A stretch of 64,000 nucleotides of DNA. Origin: Natrarchaeobius oligotrophus. Its GTDB lineage: Archaea; Halobacteriota; Halobacteria; Halobacteriales; Natrialbaceae. Shown piece by piece: positions 17,549 through 26,354 of the stretch. The stretch spans positions 1-64,000 of the forward strand of contig NZ_REFZ01000012.1 in NCBI RefSeq assembly GCF_003841465.1. The letters run 5' to 3'. The notes beneath the pieces were generated by a model. The model had not been told where the DNA came from, did not search any database, and saw nothing but the letters and a program-made list of their open reading frames with translations. Numbering within the stretch: position 1 is the first letter of the stretch; every line of letters begins with the position of its first letter. The position numbers and the translations under genes were made by a program.

Positions 17549-18820
17549 TCAGGGCTCGACCGTCCGTCGTTCGTACTGCTCGGGGCGGTGGTCTCTCCCC
17601 CCTCCCGACTCGGCCTCGCGGGACCGAAGCTCGCCGATCAGGTTCCGGCTGTCCCGGAGAAACGGCCCGGGATCGTCCGGGTCGAGGTAATCGAAGCGCG
17701 GATGGCGAACCAGCGACGCGGCGACGTCGATCACGGTTTTCACACGGGACGGCCGCTCGACGGCCGGGTACGTTTCGCTGAAAACGCTGTGGAGGTGGAG
17801 AAGTTCCCCCCGGAGCAGGTGACCGCCGATGCCGACTTCGAAGGTCGGCTCTCGAGGGATCGAGTAGCCGGTGGCCTGCTGCCAGTACAGGTACGGAAAG
17901 TCGACGCCCGCCTGGACGGTGAACGGAAGCGACGTCCAAAAGCGCGGGTTGACTTCCATCAGTTTGAACTCGCCGGTGGTCGGATCGCGGAGGAACTCCA
18001 CCATCGCCAGTCCGTGCCACTCGAGTTCGTCCAGCAGGCGGCGACCCGCGGCGTCCAGCTCCGGGATGTCGACCGATTCGCGGTAGGCGCTCGGCCCGCC
18101 GGCGTACTTCCAGGCACGTCGTTGTCGGTGCTGGAACGTCGCGACCGCCTCCCCGTCGCGGTACAGCGCGAAAAACGCGTACTCGTCGGAGGTGGGGACG
18201 TACTCCTGGACGAGCGGGGCGTGTCCGAAGTCGTCGACGAGGGCGTCTCGGTCGGGTTCGATCCCCGCGGGAACGTACCGAGCGGATTGCTCCTGGGGGC
18301 GGAAGTCCGAAAAGTCGCTCCCGTACTCCGGCGCGTGAACCGTATAGCGGGGTTTGACGACCAGGTCGTCGGTCCAGTCGGACCAGTCATCGAGGGCCGT
18401 CGTCTCCGGAATCGAGACGTTCGCCGCCCGCGCAGCGTCGAACAGTCGAACGCGATCCTGGACGGAGCCGAGCGTCGGTATGGACGGCCATACGGTGGCC
18501 ACGTGGTCGGTTAGGGCGTCCGTATTCCGCGCCAGCACGTAGACGTCGGCCTCGCGAACGGGGATGACCGTACAGACGTCGTCCCGCCGGGCGAGCCCAC
18601 AGAGCGCCTCCTCGTACGCACCCAACTCGCTCGCGGGATCGGGAACCCCGTGAGATTCGGTACAGAATTTGGATTCGAAACCGGGTGGAGACGGTTGCTC
18701 GGAGATCGCGATCGTTCGAATACCCCGTTTTCCCAGCGAACGCATGCAAGCGACGCTACTCGCCGCATCGATCGCCGGAACGACGACGTTTTGCGCTGAT
18801 TCCTGCAGATCGCCGCACAT
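17549..18820 (-). CDS. ATP-grasp carboxylate-amine ligase-like protein (locus 1)
   Basis: A 423-aa protein. The N-terminal pre-ATP-grasp part (VVPAIDAASSVACMRSLGKR) resembles a nucleotide-binding-like fold. The ATP-grasp core has VVKPRYTVHAP (Lys), PLVQEYVPTSDEYAF, and the Mg-binding LMEVNPRFWTSLPF. Ligases of this type form amide bonds between a carboxylate and an amine through an acyl-phosphate. WHGLAMVEFLRDPTTGEFKLMEVNP parallels the ATP-grasp at 42.9 kb, so they are paralogues. Promoter elements (TATA at 18846-18854, palindrome at 18828-18841) imply a nearly leaderless transcript. Confidence 0.75.
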   Translation of the reverse strand: MCGDLQESAQNVVVPAIDAASSVACMRSLGKRGIRTIAISEQPSPPGFESKFCTESHGVPDPASELGAYEEALCGLARRDDVCTVIPVREADVYVLARNTDALTDHVATVWPSIPTLGSVQDRVRLFDAARAANVSIPETTALDDWSDWTDDLVVKPRYTVHAPEYGSDFSDFRPQEQSARYVPAGIEPDRDALVDDFGHAPLVQEYVPTSDEYAFFALYRDGEAVATFQHRQRRAWKYAGGPSAYRESVDIPELDAAGRRLLDELEWHGLAMVEFLRDPTTGEFKLMEVNPRFWTSLPFTVQAGVDFPYLYWQQATGYSIPREPTFEVGIGGHLLRGELLHLHSVFSETYPAVERPSRVKTVIDVAASLVRHPRFDYLDPDDPGPFLRDSRNLIGELRSREAESGGGRDHRPEQYERRTVEP

Positions 18821-18827
18821 GTATCCT

Positions 18828-18841
18828 GTTACGCACGTAAC
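18828..18841 (-). promoter_or_regulatory. Palindrome GTTACG-CA-CGTAAC at the ATP-grasp start site
   Basis: A 6-bp inverted repeat with a 2-bp centre lies between a TATA-like TTAACTAAA (minus strand, 18846-18854) and the ATG at 18820. It would cover the expected transcription start, so binding there would repress. Confidence 0.4.
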
Positions 18842-18980
18842 GGAGTTTAGTTAAGGGTGTGTGAATCAGGTGTCGAGGTTCGAGTAACTCCAGTAGGTGT
18901 CAATTCTGTTTCTTTTGGACGCGACCGAATCGAAACCGCGGCGTCGAAGGCGGATCGAACGACGCCGATCGCGAAGACGA

Positions 18981-19337
18981 TTAGCCGGCCGCGTCGGCAC
19001 CCTCCCGCCGGGCGCGTACCGTCTCGACCGCGACGTACGCACCGCCCACAGCGAGCAGCAGAATACCGATCAGCACCTGGAGCCCGCTCGAGGCGACCGC
19101 CACGAACACCAGCCCGAGCCCCGCAGCGGCGTGTGCGAGCGCGAAGTCTCGACGACCGTACGCGCCGTGAAGCGCCGCGACGGCGAGGAACGTGCCGGCG
19201 AACGAAAGCACCGCGAGGTCGGTGGTCTCGACGCCGAAAACGGTCTCGCTGACGAACCTCCCGTACCCGTAGAGGACGAACGCGAGAACCGTCCCGACGC
19301 CGATCGTGAGTTCCTGGACGTCCACCTGCTCGGTCAT
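18981..19337 (-). CDS. Four-helix membrane protein, unknown function
   Basis: A 118-aa protein with four predicted helices (TIGVGTVLAFVLYGYGRFV, LAVLSFAGTFLAVAALHG, FALAHAAAGLGLVFVAVA, LQVLIGILLLAVGGAYVAV) and a short basic tail (RARREGADAAG). No domain is recognised. It is transcribed towards the ATP-grasp promoter region and follows the Zn-ribbon gene with a 100-bp gap on the same strand. Confidence 0.6.
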   Translation of the reverse strand: MTEQVDVQELTIGVGTVLAFVLYGYGRFVSETVFGVETTDLAVLSFAGTFLAVAALHGAYGRRDFALAHAAAGLGLVFVAVASSGLQVLIGILLLAVGGAYVAVETVRARREGADAAG

Positions 19338-19437
19338 CGACTCGAGATTTCGGCGCTCGATTCAAAGTCCTGCCGTTCCGGGTCGGAACGAACCGCTTCG
19401 GGTCGGTACGACACCGGCGTTCACGCCAGAAAAGGCG

Positions 19438-19962
19438 TCACAGCTTTCGATATCGACCGCGACTCTCGCTGACCGCCCCGCGACGAACCAGTTTCTCGAG
19501 CGCGTCGCGGACGTACGACGCCGAAACGTCTCGATCGCTCGCGTAGGCGACGATTTCGTCTTCGGTCGGCGTCTCGAGGTCGTCGAGCGCTCGCTCGACG
19601 ATCGCTTTCTTGCTCCCGGTTCGGCTCGGTCCGCGCGGGTCGCGCTCGCCCGCGGCGTCGATCTCCTCGGCGTCGAGGCCCGCTCCCTCGAGGTACTCCG
19701 CGTCGTCGACGACGCCGTCGGCGACGTCCGCCTCGAGGTCGGCGAAGGAATCGATCGCCGCGAACGCGTCGCCCTCGCCCTGTCGGTTCGCGAGCATCGA
19801 CGCGCGAACCTCGCGGGCGTGGTCCGCGTCGTCCGTCTCGACGAACTTCTTTCGGCGCTCGTAGGGACGACGCGAGCCACAGCGGGGACACCGAGTCGTC
19901 TCCGACCGGCCCTCGATGATCCAGAGGTTCGAACACTCGCTACAGCCGACGACCGCGTACAT
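19438..19962 (-). CDS. Zn-ribbon and winged-helix protein (DUF5817-like)
   Basis: A 174-aa protein. Residues 1-40 form a zinc ribbon with two knuckles, CSEC and CPRC, as in VVGCSECSNLWIIEG and TRCPRCGSRRPY. A charged linker leads to a C-terminal winged-helix segment (EDEIVAYASDRDVSASYVRDALEKLVRRGAV). I recognise the arrangement as the haloarchaeal DUF5817 type, sometimes labelled replicase-like. The combination suggests nucleic-acid binding; the actual function is unknown. The ATG at 19962 begins directly before the ribbon, which supports the start. Confidence 0.7.
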   Translation of the reverse strand: MYAVVGCSECSNLWIIEGRSETTRCPRCGSRRPYERRKKFVETDDADHAREVRASMLANRQGEGDAFAAIDSFADLEADVADGVVDDAEYLEGAGLDAEEIDAAGERDPRGPSRTGSKKAIVERALDDLETPTEDEIVAYASDRDVSASYVRDALEKLVRRGAVSESRGRYRKL

Positions 19963-20013
19963 GTCTCGAGGTGATCGCTCACGGTAGTTGAAGCTTCGCC
20001 CCGTGTCAGTTAT

Positions 20014-20031
20014 CCACGACTGAAATCGTGG
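20014..20031. mobile_element. Solitary IS200/IS605-like subterminal hairpin (relic)
   Basis: CCACGA-CTGAAA-TCGTGG is a perfect 6-bp stem with a 6-nt loop, followed by GTTTCC. Stems of the form CCACGACTnAAGTCGTGG are recurrent at haloarchaeal IS200/IS605 ends. No transposase gene is attached. I infer a leftover end; the assignment rests on resemblance. Confidence 0.4.
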
Positions 20032-20191
20032 GTTTCCTCCTCGCATCGCTGCGACGAACGTGGTCGGCGACGCCGCAGTACCGTGGCCGGGGGTGGTTCG
20101 AACCGATCGGCACCGGGCGACGCGTCCGGTCCGCGGGCGAGGGCTCGTCCGAACGCTCGAGGTCGACCGTAGCACTCGAGAATACCACGCA

Positions 20192-20199
20192 GTTATATG
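20192..20199 (+). promoter_or_regulatory. TATA box of the Nramp-like gene
   Basis: GTTATATG is centred about 27 bp before the ATG at 20222, so the transcript is probably leaderless. No obvious metal-regulator palindrome accompanies it. Confidence 0.6.
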
Positions 20200-20221
20200 T
20201 TGGCGCTCGTACGGGATCCCA

Positions 20222-21592
20222 ATGAAGACATCGCACGAAGTGGAGGGCAGGACGGTCGGACGTATCGGCGGGTTCGTCAGACGACTTGGGCCCACCTGGC
20301 TCGCCGGCGCGATTGCCGCGGGACCGGCGACCATGGTCAGCCTGCTGGTCGCTGGCGCGAGCTTCGGTTACGCGCTGTTGTGGGTCGTCGTGCTCTCCGC
20401 GATCCTCGGCACGGTCGGACAGTACCTCGCGATGCGACTCGGATTGCTGACCGAAGCCGGAATCGTGGCCGTCGTCGAGGAACACCTCGGCTCGTTCTGG
20501 GCGTGGGTGCTCGTCGTGGACGTGGTCCTCGCCGCGGGACTCGCACAGCTCGTCATCATGAAGACGCTGGCGGAGGTCAGCGCGACGATCGTCGGCGGAG
20601 CCGTCGTCGAGATCGCGGCGCTGTCCGATCCGCGACTCTGGGGGATCGCGTGGGCGGTCATCCTCGCGCTCGGGTTGGCCGGCGGCGGCTACCGCGTCGC
20701 GGAGATCGGCGCGAAGCTGCTCGTCTCGCTGGTCGTGCTGGCGTTCGTCGTCTCGGCGTTCGTCGTTCCGATCGATCCGACCGCCGCGGCGACGGGACTC
20801 GTCCCGACGATACCGGCGGGCGTCGGCGGCGCGGTCGTCGCGGCCGGCGTCCTCGGCGGCGCGGTCCACATCACGCTGTTGACGATGCAAAGCTACACCA
20901 TGCGCGCCCGCGGGTGGACCGACCGCGACGCCGACATCGCGGCGTTCGACGTGGTGAGTTCGATGCTCGTCGCCTTCGGCGTCTTCAGTCTGGCCGTCTT
21001 CCTCGTCGCGGCGAGCGTCCTTCCCGGTGCCGGCGTCGATCCGGGCTCGATCGACGAGATTCAGGCGGCGGCCGCGCTCGGTCCCGTCGCCGGCGAGTAC
21101 GCCGTCTGGGTGTTCCTGCTCGGTCTCTGGGGCGCGGCGGTGTCGACGCTCGGCGGGAACACGATCGTCCCGCCGTACCTCGTCGCGGACAAACTCGGCT
21201 GGGAGCGGTCCGTCGAGGATCCGCGCTACCGCGGTGCGATCGTCGTCGTCGCGCTCGTCTCGGCCGTCGGCGCGTTTCTCGAGGGCGCGTTCTTCGAGTT
21301 GCTCGTTCTCGTGCTGGCGTTCGGTCTCGTCGGGACGCCGTTCGCACTGGTGGTGATCCTCTACCTGCTGAACGATCCGGCGGTGGTCCCCGAGACGAAC
21401 TCCCACCTCGCGAACCTCGGCGGTCTCGTCCTCGTCGCGATCGCGACCGTCCTCGCGGCCGAGTTCGTCCTCGAGGAACTCGAGACGGTGACGGAGCCGC
21501 TGTCGGCGTTCGTCGTCGCGTTCGCGGCCGCGATGGCGCTCGCGATCGTCGGGCTCGCGGTCAGATACGGCCGCGAACGACTAAACGAGTAG
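20222..21592 (+). CDS. Nramp-family transporter with altered metal-binding motifs
   Basis: A 456-aa, roughly 11-helix membrane protein of the Nramp (SLC11) fold: LGPTWLAGAIAAG...ASFGYALLWVVVL follows the family helix-1 pattern. The canonical helix-1 DPGN is replaced by GPAT, and the helix-6 MPH region reads AVHITLLTMQSY, so the Asp, Asn and Met ligands for Mn/Fe are absent. The protein is otherwise complete with no frameshift. It may carry another substrate than divalent transition metals. ATG chosen by the TATA distance. Monocistronic. Confidence 0.75.
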   Translation: MKTSHEVEGRTVGRIGGFVRRLGPTWLAGAIAAGPATMVSLLVAGASFGYALLWVVVLSAILGTVGQYLAMRLGLLTEAGIVAVVEEHLGSFWAWVLVVDVVLAAGLAQLVIMKTLAEVSATIVGGAVVEIAALSDPRLWGIAWAVILALGLAGGGYRVAEIGAKLLVSLVVLAFVVSAFVVPIDPTAAATGLVPTIPAGVGGAVVAAGVLGGAVHITLLTMQSYTMRARGWTDRDADIAAFDVVSSMLVAFGVFSLAVFLVAASVLPGAGVDPGSIDEIQAAAALGPVAGEYAVWVFLLGLWGAAVSTLGGNTIVPPYLVADKLGWERSVEDPRYRGAIVVVALVSAVGAFLEGAFFELLVLVLAFGLVGTPFALVVILYLLNDPAVVPETNSHLANLGGLVLVAIATVLAAEFVLEELETVTEPLSAFVVAFAAAMALAIVGLAVRYGRERLNE

Positions 21593-21677
21593 TTCGGCGC
21601 TCTCTTCCGGTCGTCGACGGCCGTCGGCGGGTCCGGGGAGATCGATCGGGGTTCGGCAGGCGGTGGAGCGAGACACC

Positions 21678-21977
21678 TCAACCGAAGAACGCCCCGCCCA
21701 TCCGTCCGGGACCCTGCGGTGACTCGTCGTCCTCGTCGTCTCGCTCTTCGCGTTCCTCGAGGTGCGTCGCGAGTTCGGCGGCGTAGACGGCGACGACGGT
21801 TCGCGTCTCCTCGTTCTGGATCGCGAACGCCTGGACGACGTACTCCGGCACGTCGAGCGACGGGTCGAGCGATTCGGCGTACTCGACGATCGTTCGAAGC
21901 TCCGCCGGCGAGTGGTCCTCGAACCGATCGACGATGAACTCGGGAACGCTGTCGTGGGGAGTCGGCCGAGAAGACAT
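21678..21977 (-). CDS. Conserved-type 99-aa acidic protein, unknown function
   Basis: A soluble helical protein (VPEFIVDRFEDHSPAELRTIVEYAE, PEYVVQAFAIQNEETRTVVAVYAAELATHL) with a disordered acidic C-terminal tail ending in a Gly-Arg-Met-Gly-Gly-rich stretch. No catalytic motif or known domain is recognised. Its high GC third positions, clear ATG and isolated position between an Nramp-like gene (convergent) and a GNAT gene support it as real. Confidence 0.6.
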   Translation of the reverse strand: MSSRPTPHDSVPEFIVDRFEDHSPAELRTIVEYAESLDPSLDVPEYVVQAFAIQNEETRTVVAVYAAELATHLEEREERDDEDDESPQGPGRMGGAFFG

Positions 21978-22120
21978 GCTCGTTCGCTCGCACGCGGTAC
22001 AGAAAAAAGATTACTAATGGAAATTGACAGTACTGTCGGAAAATTCGACGGGACGCGGACGCTCGAGCGGAATGGATCCGAGTACGGTCGCCGCGCCGGC
22101 CGGGAGTCACGACGACCCCG

Positions 22121-22555
22121 TCAGCCGTTCAGTCGTTTTCGCATCTCGACGTGCGGGATACCGGCCTCCTCGAACGCGGGTCCGTGGCGTTCGTATCCGA
22201 GCCGGTCGTAGAACCCGGCGGCGTGGGTCTGGGAGTGCAATACGAGCGTCGAGAGACCCAGCGACTCGGCCCGCCGCTCGAGTTCGTCCATCAGCAGTCG
22301 GCCGATCCCCTCGCCGCGGCGCTCGTTGCGCACCGCGACGCGTTCGACCTTGCCGCGGTCGTCCGCGAGTTCCCGCAGTCTGGCGGCACCCACGGGCTCG
22401 TCGCCGTCGTAGGCGACGAAGTGAACGGCGTCGCCGTCGTGGTCGTCGTACTCGAGGTCCGCGTCGACGCCCTGTTCCTCGACGAACACCTCGTGTCGGA
22501 CCGCCAGCGCGTCAGCACGTTCGGTTTCGTCCGCGACGAGCCGTACGTCGACCAT
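22121..22555 (-). CDS. GNAT family N-acetyltransferase (ElaA/YjcF-like)
   Basis: A 144-aa single-domain acetyltransferase. ALAVRHEVFVEEQGVDADLEYDD is the ElaA-type N-terminal signature. VERVAVRNERRGEGIGRLLMDEL is the acetyl-CoA binding motif (R-x-G-x-G), and LHSQTHAAGFYDRLGYERHG is the last catalytic block. Small-molecule or protein substrate unknown. It follows icd on the same strand, 224 bp downstream, with no gene in the gap. Confidence 0.85.
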   Translation of the reverse strand: MVDVRLVADETERADALAVRHEVFVEEQGVDADLEYDDHDGDAVHFVAYDGDEPVGAARLRELADDRGKVERVAVRNERRGEGIGRLLMDELERRAESLGLSTLVLHSQTHAAGFYDRLGYERHGPAFEEAGIPHVEMRKRLNG

Positions 22556-22779
22556 CGTCGGGCGGCTACGGGACGCGCGACCGAGAACGTTACGAGTCTA
22601 CGACCGGCGATACCGAACCGCGGGCGACCAGCAACGGTTCGACCGGAGAGCTGCGATCCGCTCGTCGAAGTCGTCGACCGCTGGCGGTACCGATCGCGTT
22701 GCCGGTACGGACTCGAGAGCGCATCGAATCGAGGTTCGAGAAAGGAAATCGCGTCGCAGACGACGCGGTTGCGAACGCG

Positions 22780-24039
22780 TTACGACAGCTTCTCGACGTT
22801 CTCGACGACGGCGTCGGCGTACTCGCTCGTGGCGAGCTTCTCCGCGTCGTCGAGCTGTCGCTCGAGGTCGTAGGTGACCTTGCCCGACGAAATCGTCTCC
22901 TCGACGGCGTCGCGGACGAGGTCGGCGGCGTCGTCCCAGCCGAGGTACTCGAGCATGATGCGACCCGAGAGGATCATCGCGGTCGGATTGACCTTGTCCT
23001 GGCCCTCGTACTTGGGTGCGGAGCCGTGGACGGGTTCGGCGAGCAGTCGACCGTCGCCGAAGTTGGCACCGGGTGCGATGCCGAGACCGCCGATCTGTGC
23101 GCCGGCGGCGTCCGAGAGGTAGTCGCCGTTTAAGTTCATCGTCGCGATGACGTCGTAGTTCTCGGTGCGGGTGAGCAACTGCTGGAGCATGTTGTCCGCG
23201 ATGCGGTCGTTGACTACGACGGCGTCCGCTGGCTGTTCGCCGTCGCGTTCCTCCCAGAGGGTGTCCTCGGTGATGACCTCGTCGCCGTACTCCTCTTCGG
23301 CGACCTCGTAGCCCCAGTCGCGGAACTGACCCTCGGTGAACTTCATGATGTTACCCTTGTGGACCAGCGTGACGGAGTCGCGGTCGTGCTCCAGGGCGTA
23401 GTCGATCGCGCGGCGGACGAGGCGCTTGGTGCCGAACTCCGTAATCGGCTTGACGCCGATGCCGACGGGGCCGTCGTGGATGACGTCGTCGAAGCCCATG
23501 TCCTCCTCGACGAACTCCTTGACCTGCTGGACCTCGTCGGTGCCGTGTTCCCACTCGATGCCGGCGTAGACGTCCTCCGTATTCTCGCGGAACGTGACCA
23601 TGTCCATCTTCTCGGGTTCGGAGACGGGGGACGGCACGCCGTCGAGGTGGTAGGTGGGTCGAACGTTCGCATAGAGGTCGAGCAGCTTCCGGAGACCGAC
23701 GTTCAGCGAGCGGAAGCCGGCACCGACCGGCGTCGTCAGCGGTCCCTTGATCGCGACGCGGTGTTCCTTGATCGCTTCGACGGTCTCCTCGGGCAGGTTC
23801 TCGTCGTAGCGCTCGCGGGCGGATTCGCCGGCGTAGACGCGCATCCAGTTGATCTCGCGGCCGGTCGCCTTCGCGGCGGCCTCGAGGACCTGTTGTGCCG
23901 CGGGGCCGACGTCGCTGCCGACGCCGTCGCCGTAGATGATCGGGATAATCGGATCGTCAGGAACCTCGAGTTCGCCGGTATCTTCGTTCAGCGTGATCTT
24001 CTCCCCGTCTTCGGGGACGTCGATCTTCTCGTAGCTCAT
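22780..24039 (-). CDS. icd: Isocitrate dehydrogenase (NADP-type)
   Basis: TCA-cycle enzyme oxidising isocitrate to 2-oxoglutarate. Family blocks are complete: IPIIYGDGVGSDVGPAAQQV, KGPLTTPVGAGFRSLNVGLR (isocitrate binding Ser and Arg residues), DMVTFRENTEDVYAGIEW, the HKGNIMKFTEG region, NGDYLSDAAGAQIGGLGIAPG with the metal-binding Asp residues, and HGSAPKYEGQDKVNPTAMIL. At 419 aa it has the length of the bacterial/haloarchaeal NADP enzyme. Start at 24039 (MSYEKIDVP) fits a TATA-like CTTTTACC at 24065-24072, i.e. a nearly leaderless mRNA. Confidence 0.96.
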   Translation of the reverse strand: MSYEKIDVPEDGEKITLNEDTGELEVPDDPIIPIIYGDGVGSDVGPAAQQVLEAAAKATGREINWMRVYAGESARERYDENLPEETVEAIKEHRVAIKGPLTTPVGAGFRSLNVGLRKLLDLYANVRPTYHLDGVPSPVSEPEKMDMVTFRENTEDVYAGIEWEHGTDEVQQVKEFVEEDMGFDDVIHDGPVGIGVKPITEFGTKRLVRRAIDYALEHDRDSVTLVHKGNIMKFTEGQFRDWGYEVAEEEYGDEVITEDTLWEERDGEQPADAVVVNDRIADNMLQQLLTRTENYDVIATMNLNGDYLSDAAGAQIGGLGIAPGANFGDGRLLAEPVHGSAPKYEGQDKVNPTAMILSGRIMLEYLGWDDAADLVRDAVEETISSGKVTYDLERQLDDAEKLATSEYADAVVENVEKLS

Positions 24040-24205
24040 CTCGTCTGTACGGTGCTTCGATGGGGGTAAAAGACCTCCCATTTCTCTCGAGTGTGTCACC
24101 CTCTGAAATCGATCGACGTGCCATCGTACCGGGACAGAGCCGGGGAACGGACTCGTCGGATGGCGAGGCGAACGCCTTCGCGAGAGATAGCCGGTCGGGA
24201 TCGCA

Positions 24206-24556
24206 TCACGGTCGTTCTAGCCGTTCGCGGTCGGGGTCGGAACTCCGATCGGCGTCGCCGGATACGTCCGGTCGCCGCTCGAGCGCGGAGCCGGTCGGCT
24301 CCGTCCAGTAGTGGACGACGAGAAACGTGCCGACGCCGAAGAGTACGAGAGCACCGACCGCGGCCAGCGTCCGTTCGTCCGCGGACAGCCACGGCTCGTC
24401 GCGCGTGACCCACCACGTCGCCGTGAGCGTGAGCGCGAACACGAGCAGCGTCGTTCCGACGTCGACCGGATCGCGCTCGTCGGCGTGGACGAGCCGTCCG
24501 ACGGCGAGCAACGCCATGATCGCACAGAAGCCAACGAGCAACGCAGCCGGCGTCAT
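24206..24556 (-). CDS. Three-helix membrane protein, unknown function
   Basis: A 116-aa protein. Helices are at about residues 3-20 (PAALLVGFCAIMALLAVG), 35-50 (TTLLVFALTLTATWWV) and 64-81 (LAAVGALVLFGVGTFLVV), followed by a long charged cytoplasmic or disordered tail rich in Arg, Asp and Ser. No domain is recognised. It lies between icd and the aldehyde ferredoxin oxidoreductase, all on the same strand, but with gaps above 110 bp on both sides. Confidence 0.55.
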   Translation of the reverse strand: MTPAALLVGFCAIMALLAVGRLVHADERDPVDVGTTLLVFALTLTATWWVTRDEPWLSADERTLAAVGALVLFGVGTFLVVHYWTEPTGSALERRPDVSGDADRSSDPDRERLERP

Positions 24557-24671
24557 CGTCGCCGTTGGTTCTCAACCCCTCGTCGTAAGTGTAGGGGTTT
24601 CGTCGGCGAATCGATCGATATCCGCGTCGAACGGCGGACGGACCGCGACTCGATAATCGGGACCAAGGGCC

Positions 24672-26354
24672 TCAGTCGTCGGCCGGAACGCCGCCGGTCT
24701 CGGGCCGTTCGTCGGGAACCGTCCCGTCGTCGTTCCAGTCGCGTTCCTCGTAGTACTCCTCGAGACCCTGCTCGAAGTCCGGAAGCTCGTACGGGAGGGC
24801 GTCGTCGTCGCGGTCGAACCCGCGCTGGTTGTTGAAGTGACGCTCGAGCGTGACGATCTCGCCGCCGATCTCGATTAGTTCGTCGTAACTCGCATCGAGC
24901 AGCGTCGAGAGGCGGTCCTCGTCGACGAAGTCCCGCGAGAACTTACAGAGGACGGCGCTGTCTTTGATCGCGTTCGCGTTCTCGAGTTCGACGATCTTCG
25001 GCGGCTTGCCCTCGAGTCCCTCCTTGTCGAACGCTTTGTCGGCGTCGACGAGCGGGTACTCGTAGGGGTAAAACTCCGCGTACATGTGATCTGCACCCCG
25101 GTTCGACGTGGCGAACGCGAGTCCCTGTCCGTTCAGCGTTCGGCCGTCGTGGGCGGAGAACTCCATTCCCTTCACCGACCAGTTCTCGACGCCGAGTTCG
25201 TCGTGGATGCGGTCGATTCCCTCCGCGAGCGTGTCGCCGATCCCCTCGCGGTAGGCGATCTTCTCGACGGTCTCGTGGATCAACTCGGCGTTGCCGAACT
25301 CGTCTTCGCTCGCGAGGTAGCCGGCGACGACGTCGCCGGCCGAGATCGTATCGAGGCCGAACTCGTCGCAGAGTTTGTTCGCTTTCATCACGTCGACGAT
25401 GTCGTCGACGCCCGAGTTCGGACCGAACGCCATCAGCGTCTCGTACTCGGGGCCTTCGGTCTCGAGACCCGTCTCCTCGTCTCTCGTCGGAAGCTTGCAG
25501 GCGAACGCGCAGGCCGAGCACGTCCCCTTCTTGTACTTTTTCTCCTCGACGCGGTCGCCGCTGACGGAGTCGATGTGTTCGAACGACAGCTCCGAGAAGT
25601 AGTACGTCGGCAGCGCCTCGACCATGTTCGCGTACTCCGCGACCGAGGTCGTCCCCTGAGCTTTCATCGGGTGGTCGGCCTGTGCCGCCTCGCCGTGGAC
25701 CTCCATCTGGAGCGGCGGGATCTCGACCTCGCGGGTGGAGTCGCCGTCGAACGTGATCGCCTTGACGTTCTTCGAGCCGAGGACCGCGCCGAGACCGCCG
25801 CGGCCGAACGCCCGCTCTTTCGAGGTCATGATCGAGGCGAATCGGACCTCGTTCTCGCCGGCCGGGCCGGCGACGACGGTGTGTTCCGACGCGAGCCCGT
25901 GTTCGTCCTCGATGTACTCGCAGGTCTCGGAGACTGTCGCCTCCTCGAGGTCGGGGACGGCCTCGAACTCGACGCCCTCGTCGGTGAGGTGGACGATGAC
26001 GAGCTCGTCGCTCGCGCCGGCCACCTCGACGGCGCTGTAGCCGGTGGCGGTGAAGTTTCGAGAGAGGAACCCGCCCGCGTTCGACGAGAGCAGCCCGTCG
26101 GTCAGCGGCGAGACGCCGGTCGCCGACATCCGGCCGGTGAAGCTCATCGTCGAGTGCTGGAGCGGACCGGTCGCGAAGTAGAGTCGGTTCTCCGGGCCCA
26201 GCGGATCGGCGTCGAACGGAATCCGCTCGTGAGCGAGCCTGGTGCCGAGCGCGCGCCCGCCGATCGACGACTCGAGCACGTCATCGATCGATTCGGTTTC
26301 GATCGTCCGGTCCTCGACGTCGACCGTACACAACGGTCCCCGTACGTGTTTCAT
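24672..26354 (-). CDS. aor: Aldehyde ferredoxin oxidoreductase (tungsten/molybdenum pterin enzyme)
   Basis: Oxidises aldehydes to carboxylates with ferredoxin as acceptor. The 560-aa protein shows the AOR N-terminal domain (IGGRALGTRLAHERIPF, GPLQHSTMSFTGRM, MTSKERAFGRGGLGAVLGSK). The cluster motif C-x2-C-x3-C (GTCSACAFACKLP) and a distant fourth Cys in DSAVLCKFSRDF are present, as are pterin-site blocks such as EFGLDTISAGDVVAGY. ATG at 26354 is preferred to a GTG at 26363. The single-cluster ferredoxin at 0.8 kb could be an acceptor, which is speculation. Substrate range unknown. Confidence 0.92.
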   Translation of the reverse strand: MKHVRGPLCTVDVEDRTIETESIDDVLESSIGGRALGTRLAHERIPFDADPLGPENRLYFATGPLQHSTMSFTGRMSATGVSPLTDGLLSSNAGGFLSRNFTATGYSAVEVAGASDELVIVHLTDEGVEFEAVPDLEEATVSETCEYIEDEHGLASEHTVVAGPAGENEVRFASIMTSKERAFGRGGLGAVLGSKNVKAITFDGDSTREVEIPPLQMEVHGEAAQADHPMKAQGTTSVAEYANMVEALPTYYFSELSFEHIDSVSGDRVEEKKYKKGTCSACAFACKLPTRDEETGLETEGPEYETLMAFGPNSGVDDIVDVMKANKLCDEFGLDTISAGDVVAGYLASEDEFGNAELIHETVEKIAYREGIGDTLAEGIDRIHDELGVENWSVKGMEFSAHDGRTLNGQGLAFATSNRGADHMYAEFYPYEYPLVDADKAFDKEGLEGKPPKIVELENANAIKDSAVLCKFSRDFVDEDRLSTLLDASYDELIEIGGEIVTLERHFNNQRGFDRDDDALPYELPDFEQGLEEYYEERDWNDDGTVPDERPETGGVPADD

